Assembly (NCBI GenBank): GCA_944990035.1
Contig: CALYLX010000155.1
Span: 620,001 to 684,000 of the forward strand
Reading direction: 5' to 3'
DNA length: 64,000 bases
Source: Clitopilus passeckerianus
Taxonomy: Eukaryota > Basidiomycota > Agaricomycetes > Agaricales > Entolomataceae
Part shown: positions 11,218-22,048 of the stretch, one piece after another
Position numbering within the stretch: the stretch's first letter is position 1
Layout: each line of letters opens with the position of its first letter
Program-made: the position numbers and the translations under genes
Notes under the pieces: model-generated
Told to the model about the DNA's origin: nothing
What the model saw: only the letters and a program-made list of their open reading frames with translations
Databases searched by the model: none

Positions 11218-14200
11218 ATGGACCGGCCGACCGATGACGGCCACGGGCTAGATACCGCAGCTGGAAAACCTCTACAAATTGCATTCACCCCTGTCCAAAA
11301 TCCAGCGGGGTCTTGTGCTGCGACATCTGTCCACTCAGGTAACTATACTGCAGGAGGCAATCTCTCCTTCAATACTGTTGTCAACAATACCCACTGGCAA
11401 GCCGTAGACTCTCTACCTGGTAATTTCCTATCCGCCTTGGCATGATAATTTTTTTGATCGTAGACCCTCTAGTCTCCAAATGGTTGTCGACATTCGCGTC
11501 TGATAATCAGTATACTATCCATAACGAGGCCTACGAGAAAGTATCACCCGGAACGTGTGATTGGATCCTTGGGGAACCGACATTTGAGGCATGGCAGTCC
11601 CAGAACACGGGCGTGTTCTGGGGAGTAGGCATTCGTGAGTTCGACTCGTCTCTATCCCTAAACCCTAGCTTGACAAATGTACACATTTTCAGCGGGAGCC
11701 GGGAAGACAATCCTGACGTGAGAGCCTTTGACCGTATAGCTTACTCAGACTCTCCGGGCTAACCGAGGTCACGATAGGTCGTTCGTGATTCACCACCTAA
11801 AATGCCAAGTTCATTCCGAGTCCTCTGGCACGGGAAACATCGTCGCCTTCTTCTACTGCCAATACAAGAAGGCGCCCTCCATATCACAGATTCTCGCCTC
11901 GTTCTTGCTTCAGCTCGTGGATGGCTCCAACTCCATTCAAGATTACGTGAAGGAGGCTCTACAAGCCCCCTTCATCAAGCAAGGGGGTGACCCCACCAAA
12001 TCTGCCCTAGTGTCCACCCTCCAGGCTGTCGTGAAGTTGGTGCCCGGGGTGTCTTTTGTGATTGACGCGCTGGACGAACTACGCGACTCGGTCCGTGACG
12101 AGCTGATGAAGACTCTGATTTCCTTGGGGGGTTTCGTTTTTGTTACTTCACGAGAGTTGGACCTGGAGGGTTTAGCTGGTCCGAGCATCCAACTCCGAGC
12201 ACCGGATAGGGACTTTCGGAGGTTCATCGAACAAGAGATTGACCGTATGCCTGACCTCAGAGCACTTCTTAGCGATCAGAAAGAAGTCCGTTCTGAGGTG
12301 GTCGATAGCATACTCAGGAAATCGGATGGGATGTAAGTGGTTAAGTGTATCAAATATTATCTTGGCATTGACCTTTTTAGGTTCCTGCTTTCTGCGCTGC
12401 AGGTCTCGGGACTCGAAGGAGTAGCGACGATTAAAAGCCTGCGCAAAATGATTCAAGGATTACCCACGACCCTCTCTGATATGTATGAATGGACGCTATC
12501 GAGGATAAATTCTCGGCCCCAAGAGAAGCGGTTCCTTGCCATCCAAGCGATTTTCTGGGCTACGTATGCTGTTCAAACCTTGCAGGTTGATGAGCTTCTC
12601 GCTGCGTTGGCCATAGACTTCGGTTCCCCTAATCTGGACTCAGAAGCTGTTCCCAAGAAGAAAACCCTAATATCTGCCTGCTGCGGTCTTCTTTCTCTAA
12701 ATGACGAAACTGGAGTTAAACTAATCCGTAAGTCTGAACTCGGCGTTCCAAACTCATGACTTACACATTGTCAGATTACACAACACATGAATTTTTTATG
12801 AACGAGCAGACCATACCATTTGATGATCCGCACACCTTCGCTGCCGGGATATGCGCCGTTTACCGATTTCATACTGGGATCGACTCTCGAGAGGCGCTCT
12901 CCAAATCATCCTTGAGAGAACTCGCGAAACAGCATCCATTTGCTGAGTATACCATTATGCATCTGGGACATCATGTCTATCAGTCGAGCATTTCGCGCAA
13001 CGGTCAAATTCCTCGCTATGTGATGAAACTTTTACGAAACCCCTTCCTCTTTATCCCCAAACCCCTCTCATTGTCCACTCCCCTTTCGTCCTTGAATCAA
13101 GATTTTGAGAAGCGGAGTGCTTCCGAATTTGCAGCGCTTTATGGGCTTCTACAATGGTTTAAGCAAGATCTTGACGTGGTTGAGCAAAACCCACTCAACG
13201 GTCAACCCCTTGTAGGCACGGAGTCAACACCACTCCTTTATGCCTGTGCTGGTGGGTATACACAGATTGTGAAATTTCTCCTCAGAAATAGGATCCTCGA
13301 TCCTGGCGTTCGTGCCAACGCTCTCCTTCCTGCCATCCGCAGAGGCGACCTGCGAATAGTCCAGCTCCTAGTGCAATCTGATACCTTTTCAACACCGGGT
13401 CCGGAGGCTCTTGCGGCTGTCTCAGAAAGTGGTGATATCACGATCGCTCGGCTACTTCTCAGCCATATCCCGAAAGACGACTCAAAGCTCGTAAACGAGC
13501 GCGACAATTTGGGCAGATCTGCGCTCCACATAGCATGCGCCAAAGATCATGTTGATATTGTCAAATTGCTTCTCACCTATCCTGGCATAGAGCTCAATAC
13601 ACGTGCTTGGAAAGATGGTCTTACGCCTCTCCTTGCGGCCACAAAAGCGGGGCACGTCTCGACAGCCAAGCTACTGATGAGCTTTCCCATTAATTACGCA
13701 GCTCGGGATGCTGAAGGGAAAACTGCGCTTCACTATGCGGCCCTGAATGGCTTGGATGAACTACTCGAAACCCTCCTGGCCTCTTTAAGGGGGTCTCCCT
13801 CCGTTGACCTGGATTTACAGGAACGTGATTTGAAACGGCGCACGCCCCTCCATCACATATGCTTCAAGGGACATGCGAAATGTCTTCGTATCCTTCTCCA
13901 ACCTCGTTGGAGTGTGGATATCAACTCCGTGGATGAAGACAGATGGACCGCACTCCATTTCGCCTCATCTGAGGGGCATGAGGAATGCGTACAGATACTC
14001 CTGGAATGTCAGAGAGGCTTGGACATCAATGCTAAAGCATTAGTGGATCAGTGGACTTCTACGCGCCGTTTTGTAACAGCTCTTGACCTCGCACGTCACC
14101 ATCCAGACATTGTTGACCTGCTGGAACATGCAGGTGCACAGAGGGCAGAGGATCTTCCAGAGCCCTTCGCTATCCAGCAACAGGTCCCGGTATTTCGGTC

Positions 14201-14986
14201 ATCTCCGGCTCAGAGAAGGTTTCCACTAGCAAACAAGGAATCAATTGAGGAACTCTTTGCGAGACTTGTTATACCTTGTACATTTAAACCACCTGTCAAC
14301 CCGACAACAACATTTTCTGGTCCGAATCCGCCCAAAGCGCCGCCAGTGGCCGAGACGTCGTCCTACACGTCGTCCTCGTTGTTTTCGAAGGCCTCGCCTA
14401 CCTCAAGCAACTCCGGCGCGGAGGATCTTTCTCAATCTTGCATCCCAACGGCCCCACCAACGCCGGTGTCAGCTTGCTCTCAAATGAGTGTGAATTCAAT
14501 GTAAGTTATTGTGCCCTAATTTTCGACTCATTGCTGAGTTATCCTTGTAGGAAGGATACTTCTGACGCGGACACGGAAGCCGACATACTCTATGTTCCAT
14601 CCCGTCGATCCAGGAAGACACCACCGAGACCGGCCAAACCCAGAGAAAACTGCTACACACCTCGGTATGTCTGAGTTGCATTAGTTGTACTACAGCCTCT
14701 CAAATTTATCACGTTTCAGCAACCTGTACATGGTCTGGTACTTGGAAGAGCAAAAAGCGAATGACCCTAGCAAGATTATCACATCAGCAATGTATAAATT
14801 GATTTGGGATGTGCTTGACGATCGCATAAGATTGGTAGGTTTTTCGGTCGTGCACTTTGTCTACCGTTTTGATTATGTCGCGAGTAGGAGTGGGAACATC
14901 GGGCTAAGAATGCAAAGGCAGAAGCAGAAGCCGCGAAGGGGCTATCAAATGAGGAAAAGGATTCTTCAAGTCAGAAGAGGTGCTGA
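11218..14986 (+). CDS. NACHT-ankyrin NLR-like protein
   Basis: Fungal NLRs are STAND NTPases thought to sense non-self or stress through C-terminal repeats. Nine exons join in frame: 11218-11419, 11464-11634, 11693-11717, 11778-12332, 12381-12727, 12775-14500, 14551-14664, 14720-14834 and 14888-14986, giving 1117 residues. Walker A (GIPGAGKT, residues 123-130) is completed by a 25-bp exon. Walker B is FVIDALDEL (226-234). A winged-helix-like region follows, then LIHYTTHEFF. About nine ankyrin repeats span residues 585-885 (for example GRSALHIACAKDHVDIVKLLL and GKTALHYAALNGLDELLETLL). The tail is Ser/Pro-rich and then charged. The N-terminus before the NACHT is only about 120 residues, with a Gly/Asn-rich stretch and no recognisable effector domain. 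No lesions found, so the gene is apparently intact. Confidence 0.88.
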
Positions 14987-17003
14987 ATTGAGAGGGCCTA
15001 GGCTGGCGTCCGCGAAGCTTTCTCAGCTGCTCTGGGATTGACCCTGTCTTTTCTATGGTCGAGTACAATTGATATTCAAGACAGTTGTTGTTCATGTTCA
15101 TACGACGTTATAAATCTATCTTTTATTACATCTTGTATCGGCACTTCCGCGCCTATTGAATAATGGTGCGCTTGTTATTATTTTGTAATCTTTGAGCAAC
15201 TTGCACATATTCACTGCTACGGCCCTATTAACCACTCTCCTCTCCCAATTCCCGCACCTCCTCCCAATCTATAACCCATAAACCGTCGCGATCTCCGGCC
15301 AGGGCCTCCATCCTCCCCACGTCTCTCACCGCACCGCACGGATCCCTCAGGTCCCACTTTTTCCAAATGAACCCAAGAATAAACGTGCAAGATCGTCCGG
15401 GCAGCAGTGGGCACCAACGGGGTGGGTGAGTAAAGGTGTCTAAGAGTAACTCGAAGGAGCCTTGAGTAGTACCAACGCGCCAAACGGGGTCCGAGTCTTC
15501 GAGCTCGTGTTCTTGGTGGAAATTATGGCTGGGTCGCGTCATATTGTTCATCTGCCACCGTCAACGTTCAACGTCCCATACTGAGTTACCAGTGAAAGGT
15601 TAGCTATGAGATGTACCGGGGACCAGGATTTTTAAGGCCTAGCAATGGTGCGGGTGTGCAACGGGTAAGATGGCCCTTGGGCCGTTGTCGTTGTCGTTGA
15701 TGGAGGAATATGTCCAAGCGGGGGAAGGCCAATCGACTGCCTGTCCCACAAGAGAATCTTCCTTTCAGCATCCAGGTATGGCCTGAGCACCGGACAACCT
15801 CGAAGGTTAGCAGGTCCCGTTTCTATTATTCGACCGACGAGAATTTCAACCGGGGTGAAAGAACCGGGAGGAGGGGCCTGGTCGATTCGGGGAACGCGTA
15901 GGGGGTTGCATTGCATAAATTAGGTTGTATCCTCATCTTCCTCATCTCCACCTGGAGCTCAAATCCCAACAGACTGGGCCGAGAAGTATCGAAAGATTTC
16001 GGCTCCACGTCAACTTGAACCTGGATCGATCTTGGGGTCCTCAGGAGTGGATGCAAACGGATGAGCGCACGATTTGGATCGTTTAGGATGGTCATTATTC
16101 GAAGCTATCCATTATGGCTCTTCAGGTGGGAAGCATCGGCTGAGGTGCTAGGGATGCTGAAGAACAGGAAGGAGGAAGGCGAAAATGGCAAAGGTGGTTC
16201 TTGCGCGTTTTCCTTGAGGCGAGGTGGAATGAGTTTGTCCTTGGAGTCGAAGGTCATGCAGCATGCAGCGTGTCCTGCGGCAATAGCAATTAAAGCCTGT
16301 GAGCGGATGATATCGTTACGTTAGAATGTCGAGTGTGTTATGATGAAAAAGACGTACCTAGGAGCGAGGAATGGAGCCTAAGAGTTGTAGGCCTCTTTGA
16401 CCGTATGTTGACGGCAGAGGAAAGCCAGTGGAAGGTTCTATCAGTAACGAGTACGTTAGATGATGACTGAGGTATGGATAGTAAAAAACTCACAGCATTG
16501 GCGATGAATGCCTTGCAAAGCTGGCTCGACAAAGCTTGAGTTGAATCTGCAGCAATTGAAGACAGAGTCTTGCCAATGCTTGACTGGAAGTAGATGAAGC
16601 ATTAGGTTCATCAAACCGTTAAATCTCCACAAGATAGCAGAAAACGATACAAGTCTAGGAATCGAGCCATTTTTGAGGTGATGGTGAAGAGGGTTTAACT
16701 GACCAAAGTTTGAATTCACAGGTTGGGGTGAAGAAGTTATATAACTCCCGGAGCCAGAGAAATTGAGCGGCCCGGCCGGGGTTCCATTCAACGCGTTCAT
16801 CACCTTTTCCTCCAACCCCAGTCGATGCTGTTAACAAATTTGATTTTTTTACTACCGGGGTGTCCACGTTCGGCATATGTTCCATTCAATTGTCTCTTCG
16901 CTTGCTTGGCCATGTCATATTTGCTCCGACCTAGCCGGCCACCAACTGGTCTTGGGACTCCTCGAGATCATGCTAGTTATGGTGAATGGCTGCGCTGGTG
17001 ATC
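14987..17003. other. Unassigned region, possible minus-strand gene(s)
   Basis: Minus-strand frames look partly coding. One at 15551-15228 (108 codons) is preceded by a plausible acceptor. Another at 15916-15632 is Pro/Thr-rich, and a stretch ending near 16100 reads as an alanine-rich then Pro/Ser-rich C-terminus. I could not join them into one gene and recognise no family. Treat this as a hypothetical locus at best. Confidence 0.3.
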
Positions 17004-17013
17004 AATAAATAAT

Positions 17014-17288
17014 TGTCGGAAATTCCAAAAGTGCCTGATCCGGTTTGGATTGTCCGATCCAACCAGATCCGGCGGGATCAGGCAGCATCCGGCAGCATCC
17101 GGCAGAATCTGGCAGAAATTGGACTCTTCCTCCACCATCATTTCGCTTTATACATCAATCTCAAACTGAGGAAATATATTGTATACATTGCTTAGAGGTC
17201 TCAGAGGACCACTGCGAATGATATGTAGTGTTGTAGAGGCCTGAAGAAAATGAGCCTGCCAGATCCGGCGTTTTGGAAAGTTCCGACA
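17014..17288. mobile_element. MITE-like element with terminal inverted repeats
   Basis: The ends are inverted copies: the left reads TGTCGGAAATTCCAAAAG, and the reverse complement of the right reads TGTCGGAACTTTCCAAAACG. Similarity extends into TGCC/GCCGGATC sequence inside and AATAAATA outside, so the true termini may lie a few bases further out. The interior holds a short tandem repeat of ATCCGGCAG units near 17075-17115 and no coding frame. No clear target duplication was found. The size of about 275 bp fits a non-autonomous DNA transposon. Confidence 0.6.
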
Positions 17289-18159
17289 TATTTATTCACG
17301 TTTCATCGAGACTCACTCTTGTTGACAGCTTTAAGTGATCTTCTCCTGCAAATAAATCGGTGACCAATCCCTACCAGCACATGCTACCTCGCCTTCTGCG
17401 TGCTATGCTTCTACTCTTATACGCGCTGTGCAATAATTTACTCTTATCATGGTATCGATTGAGTCTCAGTCATGGCCCTCAAGTAGCCTGCCTCGAATTC
17501 TTAATGTCCTGCATTCATGTCATGACGTTTACCATACGCACTTCGAGTCGCTATACCTTTCACACGGTAATGAACACCCAGACAGATTCCAGGGCCGGTC
17601 CACAACAACCTGGGGATTAGCTGAGCATTTGAGTGCGTGAAGTTCTTGTGTTCGACAGCCAAACATTTGCGTTGATCTTCAAAATCACTTCCATATTGAC
17701 GGTCACATCGCATGAAGGCGCCACACGTCGCCATATGTGAGCTGCAGATGATCAAACAATGAGTATCTTTTCTCTATCCTCAAGTTGCGTTACACGTTGT
17801 GCAACACACACCGTGATCGTTCAGTACGGCAGTTTCGCAAAATTCAGCCTGTAGCCTACTGCATCGAAGCATCTTTGTTCATCCTAAGGGTGTTCTTCGA
17901 CTATTTGGCAGGGACCCCGGACCCGTTGAAGTTTCGCCCTCCATTGACCAGCGCTTCTGAAATTACCACATATCAATGCAGCCCATATGTGCCTCTGCCA
18001 AAACTTGTCAGGTGTAAAATGATCTCCCATCTTATCATAGGCTTGGCGGACTCATGTGAACTGATCTATTTTTGTTTTGTGGGGACATTCGTCGACGTAG
18101 GTCGTGTTTTCCGGTAGGTTCAAGAGAAGGAATATGTTCCCGCACCAATACAAGTTACG
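17289..18159. other. Intergenic, nothing supported
   Basis: Only short open frames without domains. The right part is the upstream region of the secreted-protein gene, including a CCAAT motif near 18144. Confidence 0.5.
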
Positions 18160-18167
18160 TATAAAAG
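18160..18167 (+). promoter_or_regulatory. TATA box of SH3b-like secreted protein gene
   Basis: TATAAAAG, 79 bp before the ATG at 18246, with a CCAAT motif about 15 bp further upstream. This spacing leaves a short 5' leader. Confidence 0.6.
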
Positions 18168-18245
18168 GTCGACAAGATCCAACCAACTCATCAGGTCGCC
18201 TCTGACCATCCTTCATTCCGATACAACAGTCTATCCGAACTCAAC

Positions 18246-18712
18246 ATGAAATTTTCTGCTATTGTTGCTCTTCCTTTCTTCATCTCTCTTGTCGTTGCTG
18301 AGCCTCTTTCTACTAGTAAAGGTTATAAGAAAGTTGCCCGTGCTGAGAATGCCGCTCCAACAATCTCTGGCACTATCACGGCCAGTGCTTTGAAGTGCAA
18401 CACATGTGCATCAACAAGCTGCACATCCGTTAGGCAATATTCGAAGGGGGTGGTATGTTACTTCTCTCCTCAGGGAAAGATTCAAGTGATTCCAGACACT
18501 GGCATAGACCATCAAAGTTGCCTGCGACACAACGGGTACCACTGTTGAGGGTAACGGGTATGGTTTTTGGTCATGATCCGGTTGAAGAGTTGCTATTGAC
18601 ATTTAATTTTAGCTGGTGGTCCAAAACCACAGATGGATACTGGGTTTCCGAAGCTTATGTTGACTTCCATGGACACTCGGGTACAATTTCATTTCCATCG
18701 GAGCTAGACTGA
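18246..18712 (+). CDS. Small secreted SH3b-like protein
   Basis: Three exons (18246-18452, 18508-18557, 18613-18712) join in frame to 118 residues. Residues 1-18 are a signal peptide (MKFSAIVALPFFISLVVA). After a short pro-like stretch the mature part reads as a bacterial-type SH3 domain: TITASALKCNTCASTSC, then VACDTTGTTVEGNG, then WWSKTTDGYWVSEAYVDF. That order (ASxLNVRSxxSTSS, GTxV, WxKV..GxxGWV....) is the SH3b signature. Four cysteines (51, 54, 59, 75) suggest extracellular disulfides. SH3b domains usually bind cell-wall material, so a role at the cell surface or against bacteria is inferred. If the first intron is read through, the protein ends early at 18548. The acceptor at 18507 restores the domain and supports this model. 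Confidence 0.75.
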
Positions 18713-18809
18713 ATTCTGACTAGTAATCTTTCAACTCAGATCCCTATATGTGGGGCTGGACTGAGTTCTGACTAGAAATCTTTCAGGTGACATCCCTGTA
18801 TGCTAGAGG
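18708..18809. repeat. Two-copy tandem repeat, about 52 bp unit
   Basis: ACTGAATTCTGACTAGTAAT at 18708 recurs as ACTGAGTTCTGACTAGAAAT at 18760, followed in both by ATCTTTC and later ATCCCTATATG / ATCCCTGTATG. The first copy overlaps the stop codon of the SH3b-like gene, so this is a duplication of its 3' end. Confidence 0.75.
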
Positions 18810-20613
18810 AGGGGAATAGACCTTTAACTCGAGGTGCTAAGAAATTTATCGGTCAAAATACATCGGAGTAAGATTTCGAAAATCCAGGCAGTCCTTTGTA
18901 ATATTTCTCGTGTAACAATATGTACATATAGGAAAACCTGTATCAAATTAGTGGTGGCTTTGGACAAGAATCTATCGCCCGAGATCCTCGTACTACATGA
19001 TGGCCAGATCCGAATCCACACTTGGCCTTCAACATTTTAAAGGTTGTTGAAGAGGCGCGCGGGTAATGAAAGGGAAAAGGTGAGCTCAAATGCGATCGGA
19101 ATCGCACTAAACTAACCAAAACCCAACCACAACACACAGCCTCGAGTTCTTGGGGCTTTTAGACGATCAACACACACTTGCACCTCGCGAAAGCCGTAGA
19201 TAGCGTTCCGGTGATGTAAAAGTAGTATAGTTCAATCAAATCAATGTATTCCAAATGATCTCGTGCGCACACGCAGATCCTAAACCAAATATTCCAATAG
19301 GCCTCGCGCACGACGACCCCTAACCAAATAGTCCACGCCAAAGAATCACCCAACAAGAGCCTAAGAAACCACTCCGGATTTCCGAGCAACAAGCCGTCAA
19401 TTACATAAGATTCTACCTACGAAATACAGGAGCTTTTTATACCTAAAACTACCTGGTCTGTGCACTACTGCCAAGGCTACAGATTGGTAAGAAACATGTA
19501 AATTTTAGAGTAGAGAATGCAAACGCGATGAGAATGACAAGTTCTCGATCTTTGAGAGTAATGTGATTCACGCGAACATGAGGATATGTGTCCGTTTATG
19601 GTAATGATGTCCGGTCGGATCAGTCGGGAGACATTCGGGACTCGGGAGAGTATCCCGAAAGCCAAAGTAACCATGTGGTTTCTCTGAACTCTCTCTCAAA
19701 TTTCAGGAGAACTTCTCGATTGAACTTTGTTGCGAATTGTTATGTTTTGCCGGTTCGGCATCGGCACTGGGACTGCCGGACCAATGAGCGCTCGAGTTAT
19801 CTCGCGGATCATCTGATCATCAATATCGCACTGCCACAATCTCCTAGAATCCTGCCGCATTCTGGTGTTCATGGGCATCATAGAACGCGTCCTCACACAA
19901 GGATAAGGTGATATTTTATAGTAGAACCACTTGCATTAGGTAGGGAAATGACATTATAATTGTACGGAAAGTTACATTTCGCGTAAATATACGGCTAACC
20001 GCGGCGGCGCCGTGTCATTGTTTCGAAGGTGGAATACGTGTCCGGTGACAAAGACCAAGGCAACCATGGCAATTGAGTTGTTCGTTCGTTGGAAAGGAAA
20101 ATGGCGGCCATGCCCGTAGTCGCTTGGGTGGAGGCTACAGTAGGTCAAGAAGGGTGAGGCTAACTGAGTCTTGTAAGCATCAGTCAAGCATCGACTCGTT
20201 TGGTTGGATTTAAATTTGAACTCGCAGAGCTCGGGGTTTCCATTCTCTCACTGTATGTCTCTCTCGTACCCTTGTACCTGTGCCAGCTAACATCGTACAC
20301 CTCAAGTAATAGGCTGGATGGTGCCGTCAGGTAAAGCTCCCACCTCCTAGGAGCAAGCTCGGACTCGCGCTTTATGCAAAGCCCAATCGTCAGACCAACC
20401 GGCCAGTGAGGTGTACATTCAAGAGAAGCCTTCAACATATACGGGATTCCGGAACAGATCTTAGTGGAATTTTGATGTCTATATCCCTTATTCCCTCAAA
20501 ATTCTCGGTCACGGACAAACACTCAATCAATCAATCCTAATACTGTACATACATGAGCGCTATAGAACGGAAACAAACAAGCTAGAGTACGTCAATACTT
20601 CATTAGACCTCTT
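18810..20613. other. Intergenic, nothing supported
   Basis: AT-rich stretch with short open frames on both strands. No domain, no supported exon chain and no repeat structure that I could confirm. Confidence 0.5.
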
Positions 20614-21304
20614 CTAAAAAAACGACTCATTAGTATCCACAGGCAAATTGTCCGACACAAACAGGTGCTCACAGACGGGAACAATGGTCCACAACTTTGG
20701 ATAGGGGTTGCGAAAGTCAGTATCGGCCAGGACAACCCTAGCACCAGAGGAGGCCACCTCTAAGGCGTCCCAACCCTTCACAATTCTATTGCAACTGGTT
20801 CAGCAAAACAAGTTCCACAGTCGGAGATGCCTGATACGGTTGCTCCGTGTAATGCGATAACTCACGAATATGCGCCGTCCCATTGGGAACCGGGCGATGT
20901 GAACCTGGCGAATCCGAACGTGGTGCCCACGGTGTCATTCACAGTTGTGACTTTGGTTCCTGGCGCCACATAGACGTACTGTCCGGTGCTTCGGCTGACG
21001 AGTTTGAAATTATTGCTGGCGCCTTCAAGTCTCCACTAATACAGGTTGAGTAATGCAATATCACCGCGAGATCGACAGAGAAGAGGAAGACGAAGGAACT
21101 CCCTACCTGTTGATTCGCAGCGGCATGATAAGGCCAACCAATTACTGAATTTTTTGTCAGAGAGAGAGATGAGCTCTGGGATCGTGAACTTAACGATAGA
21201 ACGTAGAACCTACCTTGAGTAGCATCAGAACCAGACAGGTCTAATGCCTGCCCGGTTACAATGTTCGTGATAACGTAGAAACGGCCGGGTTCAAGTGAGG
21301 GCAT
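20614..21304 (-). CDS. Beta-trefoil ricin-B-type lectin, copy 2
   Basis: Four exons join in frame: 21304-21214, 21144-21107, 21035-20866 and 20785-20614, giving 156 residues and no signal peptide, so probably cytosolic. The first repeat opens with the family start GRFYVITNIVTGQALDLSG, then VIGWPYHAAANQQ and WRLEG, which is the split Q-x-W region of ricin-B domains. The second repeat has STGQYVYVAPGTKV, and the third ends KLWTIVPV. Intron 1 is in phase 1 and exon 2 is 38 bp, exactly as in the broken copy at 61815-63594. A TATA box lies 85 bp upstream. Fungal relatives bind glycans and often act in defence against grazers; that role here is inference. Apparently intact. Confidence 0.82.
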
Positions 21305-21388
21305 GTTGGGTGAGTTGGATATGTTGCTTCACTGACGCCTTCAATGAAAGCTCTCAGTGCCAACTGAATGAAAGCGATACTTGCATAG

Positions 21389-21396
21389 TATTTATA
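21389..21396 (-). promoter_or_regulatory. TATA box of beta-trefoil copy 2
   Basis: TATAAATA on the minus strand, 85 bp upstream of the ATG at 21304. Confidence 0.5.
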
Positions 21397-22048
21397 CCTT
21401 TCGTAGCCCACATGCAAATATTTGCTCTCCCTTCCCACTGTCCCACATGGCAGACATTACACGGCATGGTACTTGAGCTGCCAACGAGCCTTCGGCATTT
21501 CATCACCCTCAATGAACCTAGGACTCGCAATCGAAAGCTCGAGATTTCTTGAAGGTTGTCGTTCCTTGACCTCGAAGCATGTAGTACAAGGAGTCAACAC
21601 CGGATGAAAGTTCTTAAGGATAGAAACAACACGATGCCGAGTCTTCCGCGCGGCAGATTGTATACCATGCAGTGATGTCTCAATTACGGGCGGAGAAGAC
21701 TCGGGTTGGCCAACCAGGATAAATGCGAGTCAACTTCGCGAGGTAAACAGAAATCATGTGAGTGGAGAAACACCACAGAAGAAGGTAAAAGGACATGGCA
21801 GATAGGAGTCAGCTCCGAGCTCAAGCAGACTACCAATCATGTTGACCGTCAAGGATGGCCTCGTGGGGCCCCCAAATGTACCAAAGCCGGAAATTAAGGA
21901 GGTCAAAGACGCGGATGCGTAAACACCTTAGACGGACTTCCGCCAATCAAAATGGCTGAGCAACTCCAAGGTGGGCCGTGATTTTTGACCAGCTTCGAGT
22001 GGCCATGGAATGGAGGCCAATCCGAGGTAGTTTCTCATTCGATAATGG
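21397..22048. other. Intergenic, nothing supported
   Basis: Upstream side of the lectin gene, then unassigned sequence up to the start of duplicated block A. Confidence 0.5.

Noticed and set aside
16456..16885. Minus-strand frames with a possible GT..AG intron
   Set aside because: The tested joins ran into stops, and no domain is visible.
19150..19400. Hydrophobic-coding minus frame with repeated CTAACCAAATA-like words
   Set aside because: The repeated words are short and irregular, and the frame lacks splice partners or a family match.
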